Shown here in pieces: positions 7,933 through 16,784 of a DNA stretch of 64,000 nt. A program made the translations under genes and the position numbers. Within the stretch, counting starts at the first letter, position 1. Each line of letters opens with the position of its first letter. Source of the DNA: Acetobacter farinalis (lineage in GTDB: Bacteria; Pseudomonadota; Alphaproteobacteria; Acetobacterales; Acetobacteraceae); assembly GCF_011516935.1 (NCBI RefSeq), contig NZ_WOTF01000001.1, positions 434,001 through 498,000 of the forward strand, read 5' to 3'. The notes beneath the pieces are model-generated. The model saw nothing but the letters and a program-made list of their open reading frames with translations. It had not been told where the DNA came from and searched no databases.

Positions 7933-9371
7933 ATTCTTTCCTGTCAGGGGCCTCCACGCGAGGTCTGGCCGGAAATGGCGCAGGACGCAAGGCCGGAATG
8001 GTGGTTTTGGGTGCGGTTGGTTTGGCGCTTGCTGGCTGTGCGGACCAGTCCGGCACGGGGGGGGCTGCGGTTCCTTCTGAGCCGAAGGCGGCGAACAGCC
8101 ATAAAATTGGCGTTCTGCTGCCGCTCAGCGGGCCGAATGCGGCCTTGGGGCGTGAACTCCTGTCTGGTGCGCAACTGGCCATTTCAGAGGCCACAACAGG
8201 GGCGGCCACAGCACAGGGGCAGGCCGCAGGCCTCCAGATGGATGTGCATGACACGGCTGCCGCAGGCGGTGCCGCTGCTGCCGCAACGGCCGCAGCACAG
8301 GCGGGGGATGGCATTATTCTCGGGCCGCTGACCGCAGTGGATACCGCCGCCGCTGCTCCCGCAGCACAGGCTGCCAGCATGCCGGTTCTTGCTTTTACCA
8401 GCGATGTCAATCAGGCCCGCCCCGGTGTGTGGGTTATGGGCATTACCCCGGAAGATCAAGTGGAGCGCCTGGTGGATATGGCCCGCAAGGAAGGGCGCCA
8501 TCGCTTTGCTGCCTTCCTGCCGGATAACCCGCTTGGTCATGCTCTGGGGAATGGTTTGCTGGCCTCCTGCCGGGATCAGGGCCTGACGCCGCCCACTATT
8601 GTGTATCACACAGCCAGCACGGCCAGCATCACGCAGATGATGCGGGAGCTTTCCGCCTATGATACCCGCGTGGCGGATGCGAAATCCGATGCAGGGGCAG
8701 CCCCCTCCGGCACCGCAGCAGACCCGGCAGCGCCGCCTGCGGCGGATACGGCTGCGAATGGCGCGGACAAGGACCTGCCGTCCGATCTGGCAGCAGCTCT
8801 CAACAGCGGGCGCGATGCCGCCGGGGCATCCTCTTCCGGTGCGGCGGCACAGGCATCGGGGCAGGGGGCAGGGAAAACCACTCTCGCTCCCCCGCCGTTT
8901 GATGCGCTGCTGCTGGGGGATACCGGCCTTGGCCTGAAAAACGTGATCGCGGCGCTTGGCGATAGTCAGGTGTCCTCCGCCAGTGTGCGGGTCATGGGGC
9001 CGGGGCTGTGGGCGGCATTTGCCAGCAAGCTGGGGGCGCTGAAGGGCGCATGGTACGCCGCGCCGGACCCTTCGTCCCGTCAGAGTTTTGTGACCCGCTT
9101 CATGGCGCGGAACCACCATATGCCGCGCCCGCTGGCTGATCTGTCCTATGATGCCGCGACAGTCGCAACCACGGTGGCCCGTGTGGCTCCGCATGGGTAT
9201 CCGGTCGATGTGCTGACCCGTCAGCAAGGGTTTGCGGGTGTTAATGGCCCCTTCACCCTGCTTCCGGATGGTCGTGCGCGCCGTGCGCTGGGCGTGTTTG
9301 AGGTGTTGGGGAACGGTGGCGGTGCCAAACTGATTGTTCCGGCTTCCACCAAAAGTGCTGTTTCGGGCTGA
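7917..9371 (+). CDS. Penicillin-binding protein activator LpoA-like lipoprotein
   Basis: 484 residues. A lipoprotein signal peptide ends in LALAGC (lipobox, cysteine near residue 40). The mature part has a periplasmic-binding type I fold (KIGVLLPLSGPNAALGRELLSGAQLAI), as in LpoA/YraM and Leu/Ile/Val-binding proteins. LpoA stimulates PBP1A peptidoglycan synthesis from the outer membrane. The frame is open upstream, but the ATG at 7917 has a GGAGGA 9 nt before it. Residues about 257-321 form an Ala/Asp/Ser-rich low-complexity insertion inside the fold. A terminator follows at 9399. Confidence 0.82.
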   Translation: MVTRTYSFLSGASTRGLAGNGAGRKAGMVVLGAVGLALAGCADQSGTGGAAVPSEPKAANSHKIGVLLPLSGPNAALGRELLSGAQLAISEATTGAATAQGQAAGLQMDVHDTAAAGGAAAAATAAAQAGDGIILGPLTAVDTAAAAPAAQAASMPVLAFTSDVNQARPGVWVMGITPEDQVERLVDMARKEGRHRFAAFLPDNPLGHALGNGLLASCRDQGLTPPTIVYHTASTASITQMMRELSAYDTRVADAKSDAGAAPSGTAADPAAPPAADTAANGADKDLPSDLAAALNSGRDAAGASSSGAAAQASGQGAGKTTLAPPPFDALLLGDTGLGLKNVIAALGDSQVSSASVRVMGPGLWAAFASKLGALKGAWYAAPDPSSRQSFVTRFMARNHHMPRPLADLSYDAATVATTVARVAPHGYPVDVLTRQQGFAGVNGPFTLLPDGRARRALGVFEVLGNGGGAKLIVPASTKSAVSG

Positions 9372-9398
9372 AGCCTGAAACCTGAAAAGGGCAGGCGG

Positions 9399-9437
9399 GG
9401 GGCAGCTGGAGAAAATTCCGGCTGCCCCGTTTTTTTA
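9399..9437 (+). terminator. Rho-independent terminator after the lpoA-like gene
   Basis: GGGGCAGC / GCTGCCCC stem with a short AT-rich loop, followed by G and a run of seven Ts on the plus strand. Confidence 0.8.
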
Positions 9438-9481
9438 TAGGCTTTCCAGATGTGCGGGCTTTTTGCCCGCGCAGGCCCCGT

Positions 9482-11125
9482 TCAGGCCCGGTATGCCGCC
9501 ATGGTGCGGAGTCGATCCGCTACTTTCCCGACCACATCTTCCCACTTCCGGGGTGTGGTCTGGCGGATGATACGCAGGGTGGGGTACCAGGGGCTGTCTT
9601 CCCGTCCATGCTGCCAGCGCCAGCAGTTATCGTAGCGGTCCATCAGCAGCACGGCCTTGCCAAGGCCACCCGCCAGATGGACAGAGGACGTATCTACCGA
9701 GACAATCACATCCAGCGACATCATGAGTGAGGCCGTATCATCCATGGTATGGAGTTCATCCGTGGGGTCATACAGCGTCATGTTGCGCGGCGGGTCCAGC
9801 ATCTGCTCCGCGTAAGGGCCTTTCTGCATGCTGATGAGATTGATGCCCGGAATACTGCCCAGCGGCTCCAGTGTTTGCAGGCTCATGGAGCGTCTGCGGT
9901 CCACCATGTGCGGGCCGATCAGATTGGGGCGCGGTGCGCCCCCCCAGATCAGCCCGACATTCAGCTTGTGATTGTCAGGCAGCAGTCTGGCAAAAGCCCG
10001 GACCTTCTCAGGGCCTGCTTTCAGATACGGAACGGGAGCGCCCATGGCATCAGCCGTCGCGGCAAAAACGCGCGGAAGGCTGATAAAGGGGCAGTGCCAG
10101 TCATAAGGCGGGACATCCCCCCCAACCTGCACGGTGCCCGCCCCTTCAACGCGGCGGCAGATCTGCTCCAGCGTGTCCGGCACCCACAGATGCACATGCG
10201 CCCCCCGGCGGGCCAGAGGCTCCACATAGCGCAGATACATGAGCGTATCGCCCAGCCCCTCCTCCTGCGTGACCAGAACGCGCTGGCCTGAAAGGTCTGT
10301 ATCGGGGCCGAGGGAGGGGAGCAGGCGGTCCTGCGGCAGGCTGCTGTGGCCCGGCAGCTTGAGCCGCCATTCATGTTCCGCCCAGCCCTGCGCGAAGCGC
10401 CCGGCCTTGAGCAGCGTGATGGAGTGGTTCAGCCGGATCTGGGCATCTGTCGGGCGGTAGAAGATCGCACGGCGGTAGAAATCCAGCGCCTCTTCAAACC
10501 GGCCTTCTCCGGCAAGGATACAGCCGATGTTGGAGAGCGAGCCCGCATGCTCCGGGTGCGCCGCCAGCACGCCTTCCAGCACGGCGAGTGCTTCCGCCAT
10601 GTCTCCGCGTTCCGCCAGGGCCATGGCCAGCAGATTGTAGGAATAGGTTGCGTTGGGGCGCAGGGTGGTGGAGTGCCGGAGCAACTCCACGGCTTCATCA
10701 AACTGCCCCATCTGTGTCAGCACGTTGGCCAGAACATCATAAATCCGGGCATCCTGCGGGGCGAGATGCAGTGCCGCACGGCAGGTTGCGACAGCATCCG
10801 GCCTGCGGTCCAGTTCCGCCAGAATATCGCTCAGCTCCTGTAACGGGTGAACCCCCGCCGGATTTTCCCCGGCAACCTCACACAGGATGTGCGCGGCTTT
10901 TTCCGGCTGGTGCAGCCCTGCCAGACAGAAGGCGTACAGAAGGGCGGCCTTCTGTTCCCCGGACCCGATATAAGGGCTCAGAGCGGCCAGAGTTGTTTCA
11001 AAATGCCCTGCCTTGATCTCGCCCAGTGCGCGGCGCAGCGTGGAGGGATCTGGCCGGACGGGAACTGAAGCCGCAGGGGATGAGGCGGGGGATGAGGCCG
11101 GGGAGGGGGAAGCTTTGCGCGTCAT
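9482..11125 (-). CDS. TPR-repeat protein with glycosyltransferase-like (GT-B/heptosyltransferase fold) C-terminus
   Basis: 547 residues. A Ser/Ala/Pro-rich N-terminus is followed by five or more tetratricopeptide repeats (about 30-260; for example RIYDVLANVLTQMGQFDEAVELL and SLSNIGCILAGEGRFEEALDFY). The C-terminal half (about 270-545) resembles bacterial TPR proteins with a glycosyltransferase 9-like fold: VLVTQEEGLGDTLMYLRYV, KLNVGLIWGG and DVIVSVDTSSVHLAGGLGKAVLL. A role in glycosylating a cell-surface or flagellar component is inference. It lies downstream of carD on the same strand but is separated from it by a terminator. Confidence 0.75.
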   Translation of the reverse strand: MTRKASPSPASSPASSPAASVPVRPDPSTLRRALGEIKAGHFETTLAALSPYIGSGEQKAALLYAFCLAGLHQPEKAAHILCEVAGENPAGVHPLQELSDILAELDRRPDAVATCRAALHLAPQDARIYDVLANVLTQMGQFDEAVELLRHSTTLRPNATYSYNLLAMALAERGDMAEALAVLEGVLAAHPEHAGSLSNIGCILAGEGRFEEALDFYRRAIFYRPTDAQIRLNHSITLLKAGRFAQGWAEHEWRLKLPGHSSLPQDRLLPSLGPDTDLSGQRVLVTQEEGLGDTLMYLRYVEPLARRGAHVHLWVPDTLEQICRRVEGAGTVQVGGDVPPYDWHCPFISLPRVFAATADAMGAPVPYLKAGPEKVRAFARLLPDNHKLNVGLIWGGAPRPNLIGPHMVDRRRSMSLQTLEPLGSIPGINLISMQKGPYAEQMLDPPRNMTLYDPTDELHTMDDTASLMMSLDVIVSVDTSSVHLAGGLGKAVLLMDRYDNCWRWQHGREDSPWYPTLRIIRQTTPRKWEDVVGKVADRLRTMAAYRA

Positions 11126-11182
11126 GGACTACATATGTATCCCGCTCCCGCAGGCCTGAAAAGCAAAACAGCAGCAGCCATG

Positions 11183-11220
11183 AAAAAACCCGGTGCAGCG
11201 TGGGCCGGACCGGGTTTTTT
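11183..11220 (-). terminator. Terminator downstream of carD
   Basis: A perfect 12-bp inverted repeat AAAAAACCCGGT / ACCGGGTTTTTT. Reading leftward it follows carD (stop at 11257) and precedes the TPR gene, so it should end the carD transcript. The symmetric A/T runs make it bidirectional. Confidence 0.85.
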
Positions 11221-11256
11221 CTGTCAGTCGGGATCAGGCTTTCAGGAGCAGGCGCC

Positions 11257-11847
11257 TCAGGCGGCCTTCATGACTGCCGTGAGGGATTCCAGAACTTCGG
11301 TAGGGTCTTTTTTCTCAAGAACCGCTACTTCAGCCACAAACCGTTCCTGTGCTGCTTCAAACAGCTTCCGTTCACTGAAGCTGCCATCCAGACTGTCCAC
11401 ATTGCGGCGCAGGTCACGCAGCACCTCGGCAATCTGGACCAGATCACCCGAGTTGATCTTTTCCTGATAAGCCACAGCGCGCCGTGCCCACATGCCCTTG
11501 CTGACATGCGGCTTGCCTTTGATGATGGCCATGGCCTTATCCACAATCTCGCGCGAGACGATTTTGCGCAGACCAGCCTTGCGGGCCTTTGTCAGCGGGA
11601 TACGCAGGGTCATCTGGTTGCCGGGGAAGGAAATCTGGATCACTTCCAGTTTCGTGCCGGCAATCTCATCAATGCCAATACGGTCCACACGCCCCACGCC
11701 GTGGGCGGCATAGACAATGGCGTCTCCTTCCTGGAAGGGGTCGTCGTCTTTAATTCTGGTTTTGGCCTGTGCTGCGGTTGTTGCGGCGGCAGTGCGTGCC
11801 ATTGCGTCTGTCACGCCGCCTTTCGGAGTTGTTCTGAATGTGCTCAT
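11257..11847 (-). CDS. CarD family transcriptional regulator
   Basis: 196 residues. After a roughly 30-residue Ala/Thr-rich N-terminus, the CarD_CdnL/TRCF RNA-polymerase-interaction domain begins at FQEGDAIVYAAHGVGRVDRI (about 42-61). The helical DNA-binding CdnL-type C-terminus follows. CarD proteins bind the RNAP beta lobe and the upstream edge of the -10 element and stabilise open complexes, notably at rRNA and growth promoters. The gene is monocistronic by position. Confidence 0.92.
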   Translation of the reverse strand: MSTFRTTPKGGVTDAMARTAAATTAAQAKTRIKDDDPFQEGDAIVYAAHGVGRVDRIGIDEIAGTKLEVIQISFPGNQMTLRIPLTKARKAGLRKIVSREIVDKAMAIIKGKPHVSKGMWARRAVAYQEKINSGDLVQIAEVLRDLRRNVDSLDGSFSERKLFEAAQERFVAEVAVLEKKDPTEVLESLTAVMKAA

Positions 11848-11935
11848 AGCTGATGCTTATACCACATTTTCCTCAGCCTGTCTTGCAAAACGGCAGGCAG
11901 GCTTTGATGCCAGATGAAGCGGGCCAGATGTATGC

Positions 11936-12811
11936 TCAGGGCTGGATGCCGTTTACCGCCGTGATGGGCGGCGGCGCGGGCAGGCCGGTGGGCTGCATGA
12001 CATCGATTTCAATGGCGCGGGCCATAGTGGCCATGGGCAGCGCGTGCGGTGTGTTGGCAAAAGGCTCCTGAAGGTCACTCGCACTTTTGTCGAGCACCAG
12101 AAACAGAATGCCAACCAGTGATGAACCCAGAGGTGTGATCCACTCCAGTGTCTGCACCATGGAAAGGGGCAGAACAATGCAGAAAACATTCACCAGAGCA
12201 CGCGGCAGGGCGGAAAACTGCATGGGCAGCGGGGTGTTGCGAATGCGCTCAAGCCCGCCCTGCGCATTGGCGAGATCGGAGAGGATGCGGTCAATCTGGC
12301 CATGCACCGCGCCATCAATCCCTTTTTTGGCAACTTCCTCACTCACGCCAAGTCCAAGCTGATAGAGAATGGCATTGGGCTGGTTGCGCGCCCCTGCAAT
12401 GGCCTGTGCCATTTCCGGCGGCAGCAGGCGATTCACATCTGTCGAGACATCAACATTGCCCAAGGCCCCCCGCAGCGCGTACGGATAGGCGGCAATACCT
12501 TTGATGAGGTCCGGCCTGCCGCCGAGCAGGGTGCCCACCTGACGGGCAAAGGAACGGCTGTTGTTGGTAATGGCCCCCCACAGGGTGCGGGCCTCCCACC
12601 AGCGGGCATAGGCGCTGTTGCTGCGGAAGCCCATGAACAGGGCAAGGGCGGAGCCGATCAGGGATGTGGGCAGGCTTGGCTGCTCCATCCATTCCTGATG
12701 GAAGACCTGAAACAGGATGACCACGATGAAATCCCACGCAGTCATGAGCAGGATAACACCGACAATTTCTTTCGTGATGATGCGCAGGCCGATCCTCTGG
12801 TCAACGATCAT
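11936..12811 (-). CDS. Bestrophin-family (UPF0187) membrane channel protein
   Basis: 291 residues from the ATG at 12809-12811, which has GGAG 9 nt upstream; the frame is open further upstream but without a better start. Bestrophin homology includes the second-helix segment SLIGSALALFMGFRSNSAYARWWEARTLWGAITNNSRSF and the later PLPMQFSALPRALVNVFCIVLPL and EPFANTPHALPMATMARAIE. Bacterial homologues form pentameric ion channels in the inner membrane (KpBest is cation selective). The physiological role here is unknown. Confidence 0.85.
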   Translation of the reverse strand: MIVDQRIGLRIITKEIVGVILLMTAWDFIVVILFQVFHQEWMEQPSLPTSLIGSALALFMGFRSNSAYARWWEARTLWGAITNNSRSFARQVGTLLGGRPDLIKGIAAYPYALRGALGNVDVSTDVNRLLPPEMAQAIAGARNQPNAILYQLGLGVSEEVAKKGIDGAVHGQIDRILSDLANAQGGLERIRNTPLPMQFSALPRALVNVFCIVLPLSMVQTLEWITPLGSSLVGILFLVLDKSASDLQEPFANTPHALPMATMARAIEIDVMQPTGLPAPPPITAVNGIQP

Positions 12812-13218
12812 CTCTTCAATCTCCGTTCTCTCTGGTGGGCGGAGCAACGCCCCGACCGTGAAGCACTGGCGCCGGACGGCGCAGGCAAGGCGGCCAGCCC
12901 TGCCTGCAAACTGTATAGCACAGATGCGCATATAGCACGGATAGGAGGCGCGGCATCCCCCGAAAACTGTGCAGCCCGGCAGGAGGCACCGGCACGGCTC
13001 TGCATCGGGTGCGCCGCCTGCGCCGGGTGTGCGGGCAATGCGAGCACGTTTAGCCTCTCAGGCCGCGCACTCCGTGCAGAAGCATCGGACTGGTGTGCAC
13101 AGTTTCATGAGACCTGATGTTATACGTTGCAGGTCTCCTGATTCGGGGCAGGTGAGAGCCGCTCGGCTGGCTTTTGGTTCGGCTGGCGTTGGCCGGGGCT
13201 TTATCCGGGTATTCTGCC
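12812..13218. other. Intergenic, no gene recognised
   Basis: About 400 bases between the bestrophin gene and the decayed NmrA-like gene. Open frames here are short and show no recognisable motif. It marks the left edge of the accessory block; I see no tRNA gene, integrase or obvious terminal repeat. Confidence 0.5.
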
Positions 13219-13924
13219 CTAGTGAAGAGATTTTGAAAACATCTCGAGACTTATTTCCGGTTTCCCAAGCTCTTTCCATGTCTGTCCCGCATGGAACGAA
13301 TCTTCATGATTCCCGAAATAGGAAAACAGATGCACGATGAATTTCATTTTCGGACTGAAAAGGCCGATCATCCGGATCACCCAGAGAGGGGCCACGCGAA
13401 TTTTAAGTGTGGGGTCATAGTGCCGGGATTTTGAAAGGCCTTGACCACCATCTGCGCGTAATCGGTCACGCTGATCCAGTAAATCCTGACCTTTGTATTT
13501 CCGATCCACTGGAGAGCGCGTCCGTTGATCATGTTCGGCACCATGTTCTTCCTGATGCTCTTCAGTGCCGGAGGGTAGACTCCCAGCGCCCCGATCTTGG
13601 CAATATACTGAATGTCCAGCCCTTGCGCGGCGGTTATCAGGTTTCGCACCCCCTCCCGTTCTTCGTAAAAAGGGAGGCTCAGGTCTGCCGTTTCGGTCGC
13701 AAGATTGAGGTAGAGCGCATCCACCCCTCAAGGGCGGCGCGCAGGCCTGAAACGTTCCGTAAATCTCCCTGAACGATCTCGATCGAGGCCGGAAGCATTT
13801 GTCTGGCCGTCTCTGGAGAACGGACAATCGCCCGCACCGCGAAGGTTTTTGCCAGTTCCGTGGCAACCGGTGCCCCAAGGCGGCCTGTCGCACCGAAAAT
13901 GCCAATTTTTCTGATGGGTCTCAT
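13219..13924 (-). pseudogene. NmrA-like NAD(P)H-binding oxidoreductase, frameshifted
   Basis: The reading frame begins at the ATG 13922-13924 with MRPIRKIGIFGATGRLGAPV, a clear Rossmann dinucleotide motif. Near 13727 it leaves the frame after ALEG and continues in another as DALYLNLATETADLSLPF. Near 13390-13410 it shifts again to end in LWVIRMIGLFSPKMKF...SKSLH. Both shifts fit single-base losses; the first lies in a G-run. Joined, the frames make an NmrA/SDR-type protein of about 230 residues. It lies directly downstream of a decayed TetR gene. Sequencing error could explain one shift, but two plus a stop in the partner favour true decay. Confidence 0.75.
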
Positions 13925-13985
13925 GCGCTTTCCTTTCCGATTGAGGTCAAGATCATCTTGAGTTTTTCCGGGTTGTAATGCCGTT

Positions 13986-14237
13986 CTATGGCGTAGCCTC
14001 GGCGAGAAGGCGGCTGCCGACCGCATTTGCCGCAACGCAATGGGCTTCGAGTTCGGCATACAGAGCCTCCTTGCCCGCAAAATGCCGGTAGAGGAGGGCC
14101 TCGGATACGCCTGCGGCTTTGGCGATTTCCTTCGTCGTTGCGCCTTCTCGCCCGAGCTAGGCAAAAACGGGGGCGGCTGCCGATAAAATTGCCTGCTTGC
14201 GGTCAGATGCGGGCAGTCTTGCGCTTCGTGGGGGCAT
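13986..14237 (-). pseudogene. TetR-family regulator remnant with internal stop, truncated
   Basis: The frame from ATG 14235-14237 reads MPPRSARLPASDRKQAILSA up to an in-frame TAG. It continues as [36 protein letters not shown], an unmistakable TetR helix-turn-helix, and then stops at 13986. The ligand-binding domain is missing (84 codons against about 200 normally). An intact palindrome resembling a TetR operator remains 22 nt upstream of the start. Confidence 0.8.
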
Positions 14238-14258
14238 GGGGTCTCCTTGGAGACTATT

Positions 14259-14276
14259 AGTAAGTACTCACTTACT
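14259..14276. promoter_or_regulatory. Palindromic TetR-type operator AGTAAGT-N4-ACTTACT
   Basis: A perfect 7-bp inverted repeat with a 4-bp spacer, just upstream of the decayed tetR. Sites of this form are typical for autoregulating TetR repressors. Confidence 0.6.
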
Positions 14277-14294
14277 TGCAGGCTTACTTGCAGG
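14271..14294. repeat. 12-bp tandem duplication
   Basis: CTTACTTGCAGG occurs twice with no gap and overlaps the right arm of the TetR-type operator. Confidence 0.9.
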
Positions 14295-14385
14295 TCCCAT
14301 GAAACCGCTGGAAGAGAACGAGGAAGCCGGTAGGCAGCAAGGGTATCAGGGAAGGGAATGACGTCCCGGAGATAGAAAACCGGGA

Positions 14386-14419
14386 AACGTGCGCCCAAAA
14401 GAGGGCGTGGGCGCACGTT
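14386..14419. other. Long hairpin in the gap downstream of the SDR gene
   Basis: AACGTGCGCCC / GGGCGCACGTT, a perfect 11-bp stem with a 12-nt loop. Reading leftward it lies about 110 nt beyond the SDR stop codon. It is preceded in the plus strand by a smaller TCCCGG/CCGGGA stem. There is no clean U-run, so it may be a weak terminator or an RNA 3' structure. Confidence 0.5.
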
Positions 14420-14531
14420 CTATGGAGAGACCGCCAGAAGTCAGGCCGTTCTTCCGGGCCACAAGTCCACCGTTATCAGAAGACGCAGGCAGGCTTTCCG
14501 GCAGGAGCGTTTGCGGGGTGTGTTTCTGAAA

Positions 14532-15281
14532 TCAGCGCAGGCCACCGGAGGCGAGCATTGTCCCACCCGTCAGCCAGCGTGAATCGTCAGAGGCAAGGAA
14601 GACCGCGAGCGGCGCGATATCCTGCACCTGCCCGATGCGGCCCAGCGGTGTCTGCGCGATAACGGACTGCTTGATCATTTCTGCAGCGGCAGCATCAATG
14701 GTTTTCGTGCCTTCGGTTTCGACCACGCCCGGATTGATCGCGTTGACCCGGATCTGCTTTGGCCCGAACTCGCGTGCGAGAGAGCCGGTTATTGCGTCCA
14801 CCGCGCCTTTTGTTCCCGAATAGACGGCGGTATTGGCCGGTGTGATGCGCGAGGCAATGGAGCTGATGTTGATAATACTGGCGCCGCTTCCCAGATGCTT
14901 GAAAGCAGCCTGTGTCATCAGCAGGGTGCCCAGCACATTGATGTTGAAGTGGCGGTGGAAGAGCTCCTCGGTGATCTCTTCAATGGACGAAAATTGATAC
15001 ACACCTGCGTTATTGACCAGAATGTCCAGCCGCCCGAACTGGCTGATTGCAGCATCAACAATAGCCTGAGCATCGCTCTTGCGTGAGACATCGCCCTGAA
15101 CGGCAATGGCTTTGCCACCGCTGCCCGTGATTTCCGTAACCACGGCATCCGCCCCAGAACTGCTGGACGCATAATTGACGACGACAGCCGCCCCTTCCGC
15201 CGCAAGTGCCTTGGCTATGCCAGCGCCAATCCCTTTGGAAGCGCCTGTCACGATTGCGACTTTTCCGGAAAGCTTGCTCAT
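14532..15281 (-). CDS. Short-chain dehydrogenase/reductase (classical SDR)
   Basis: 249 residues. It has the NAD(P)-binding motif TGASKGIGAG (about 13-22), NNAG (about 91), a catalytic Ser in IINISSIASR, YSGTK (YxxxK, about 154) and the C-terminal WLTGGTMLASGG. The family reduces or oxidises small carbonyls and alcohols; the substrate cannot be inferred. It is divergent from a TetR regulator whose likely operator lies in the 145-bp gap, so de-repression by an electrophile or similar ligand is probable. Confidence 0.88.
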   Translation of the reverse strand: MSKLSGKVAIVTGASKGIGAGIAKALAAEGAAVVVNYASSSSGADAVVTEITGSGGKAIAVQGDVSRKSDAQAIVDAAISQFGRLDILVNNAGVYQFSSIEEITEELFHRHFNINVLGTLLMTQAAFKHLGSGASIINISSIASRITPANTAVYSGTKGAVDAITGSLAREFGPKQIRVNAINPGVVETEGTKTIDAAAAEMIKQSVIAQTPLGRIGQVQDIAPLAVFLASDDSRWLTGGTMLASGGLR

Positions 15282-15360
15282 GGATATGATCCTGTCTGTA
15301 TGGGCTGGGACGTGCGTGTAAGCCTCATGCCCGGTTTGCGAAAACCGATGGGTTAAAATA

Positions 15361-15376
15361 TGGAGCGGTCACTCCA
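15361..15376. promoter_or_regulatory. Putative TetR operator between SDR and tetR
   Basis: TGGAG-N6-CTCCA, a 16-bp inverted repeat centred in the divergent intergenic region. It lies 51 bp before the tetR start and 80 bp before the SDR start. Position and symmetry suit a shared operator. Confidence 0.5.
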
Positions 15377-15426
15377 ACATTAGGGATATATGGCGTGTCC
15401 CGGCGTATTCAAGGATTTGTGGAGCG

Positions 15427-16050
15427 ATGGTATCAGAAAAAACACGCACAGAGCGGCGTGGTCGGGGGCGGCCACAGTCTTTCAACAGGCAGCAGGCTCT
15501 ATGCACAGCCATGCGGTTGTTTTGGGACCGGGGATATGATGGAACAAGTTTTGATGACCTGATCTCGGCTATGGGGATCAGTGCATCCAGCTTCTATAAC
15601 GCGTTCGGGAGCAAGGAAGCGCTGTACCATGAAGCGATTGAAGTCTATATGGCTGTCGCTGGCGGGTGGTTTCTGGCTGTTCTGAATGAAGACGCTGATA
15701 CACGCACGGTCTTTCATGACCTGATAACGACCGCCGCTACGGAGTTCACGCGGGATGACCTGCCTGCGGGATGTATGGTTTCAACCGCGGCAACCCAGTG
15801 TTCCCCCGCACAGGCTCGCTTGCGGGAGCTTCTGGCCAGCCAGCGCACCCAGTCTGAACGGGTAATGGGGGCACGGCTGCGCAAGGGGGTGGAGGCGGGC
15901 GATCTGCCAGCTACTACGGACGTCGAGGCTCTGGCGGCGTTCTATAGCTCCCTGCTGCGCGGCATGGCCGTGCAGGCGCGAGATGGCACACCACGAGAGA
16001 GACTGCTGGAAATCGCACGGATCGGAATGCAGGCCTGGCCGGCGGCTTAG
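15427..16050 (+). CDS. TetR/AcrR family transcriptional regulator
   Basis: 207 residues. The N-terminal helix-turn-helix is at about 18-65 (ALCTAMRLFWDRGYDGTSFDDLISAMGISASSFYNAFGSKEALYHEA), with a TetR_C-type ligand domain behind it (LPAGCMVSTAATQCSP, with two cysteines at about 118 and 126). It is transcribed away from the SDR gene and most likely represses it and itself through the palindrome at 15361-15376. The Cys residues could sense electrophiles, but that is inference. Confidence 0.9.
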   Translation: MVSEKTRTERRGRGRPQSFNRQQALCTAMRLFWDRGYDGTSFDDLISAMGISASSFYNAFGSKEALYHEAIEVYMAVAGGWFLAVLNEDADTRTVFHDLITTAATEFTRDDLPAGCMVSTAATQCSPAQARLRELLASQRTQSERVMGARLRKGVEAGDLPATTDVEALAAFYSSLLRGMAVQARDGTPRERLLEIARIGMQAWPAA

Positions 16051-16076
16051 CAGCGTGCTGCCTGCAGGTGTTTGCC

Positions 16077-16784
16077 TTACAGAGATTCAGGTAATGTGAA
16101 TGTGGCCTTGCGCTCGCTGTAGCGGTCTACGAGATAGTCCGCACGATCTCTGATGAGCACAGTGAATTTCATCAGTTCCTCCATGACATCCACCACACGG
16201 TCATACAGCGCTGAGGGCTTCATGCGGTCGTCCTCACCAAACTCCTTGTAGGCCATTGGCACACTGGACTGATTGGGGATGGTGAACATGCGCATCCAGC
16301 GCCCGAGCACACGCAGCGCGTTCACGGAATTGAAGCTCTGTGAGCCGCCGGAAACCTGCATTATCGCGAGTGTACGCCCCTGCGTGGGGCGCAGTGAGCC
16401 TTCAGAGAGAGGAAGCCAGTCAATCTGGTTTTTGAAAACGGCGGTTATGTTGCCGTGGCGCTCCGGACTGCACCAGACCTGCCCTTCGGACCAAAGCGAG
16501 AGTTCCCTGAGTTCCTGCACCTTGGGGTGGGTTGCGGGCACGGACTCTGCAAGCGGCAAATCTCTGGGGTCAAACACGCGGGTTTCAGCCCCGAGGCAGT
16601 TGAGAATGCGTTCAGCTTCCAGCACAAGCAGCCGACTGAAGGAGCGAGGGCGTAACGAGCCATAGAGCAGCAGAATACGAGGGGGATGAGTCAGGCGCTG
16701 GCTCGGCTCCAGTTTCCCCAGGTCGAGCGGGTCGAGATAATCCTGATTCAAAAGAGGCAATATGGTGTCCGGGGTATGGTTCAT
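16077..16784 (-). CDS. arsH: Arsenical resistance protein ArsH (NADPH-dependent FMN reductase fold)
   Basis: 235 residues. It has the flavodoxin-fold FMN-binding loop [15 protein letters not shown] (about 39-53) and ArsH signatures [24 protein letters not shown] and [22 protein letters not shown]. ArsH oxidises trivalent methyl-arsenicals and acts as an NADPH:FMN oxidoreductase. It is the last gene of the leftward ars operon, and its ATG overlaps the stop codon of a 38-residue upstream ORF. Confidence 0.95.
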   Translation of the reverse strand: MNHTPDTILPLLNQDYLDPLDLGKLEPSQRLTHPPRILLLYGSLRPRSFSRLLVLEAERILNCLGAETRVFDPRDLPLAESVPATHPKVQELRELSLWSEGQVWCSPERHGNITAVFKNQIDWLPLSEGSLRPTQGRTLAIMQVSGGSQSFNSVNALRVLGRWMRMFTIPNQSSVPMAYKEFGEDDRMKPSALYDRVVDVMEELMKFTVLIRDRADYLVDRYSERKATFTLPESL

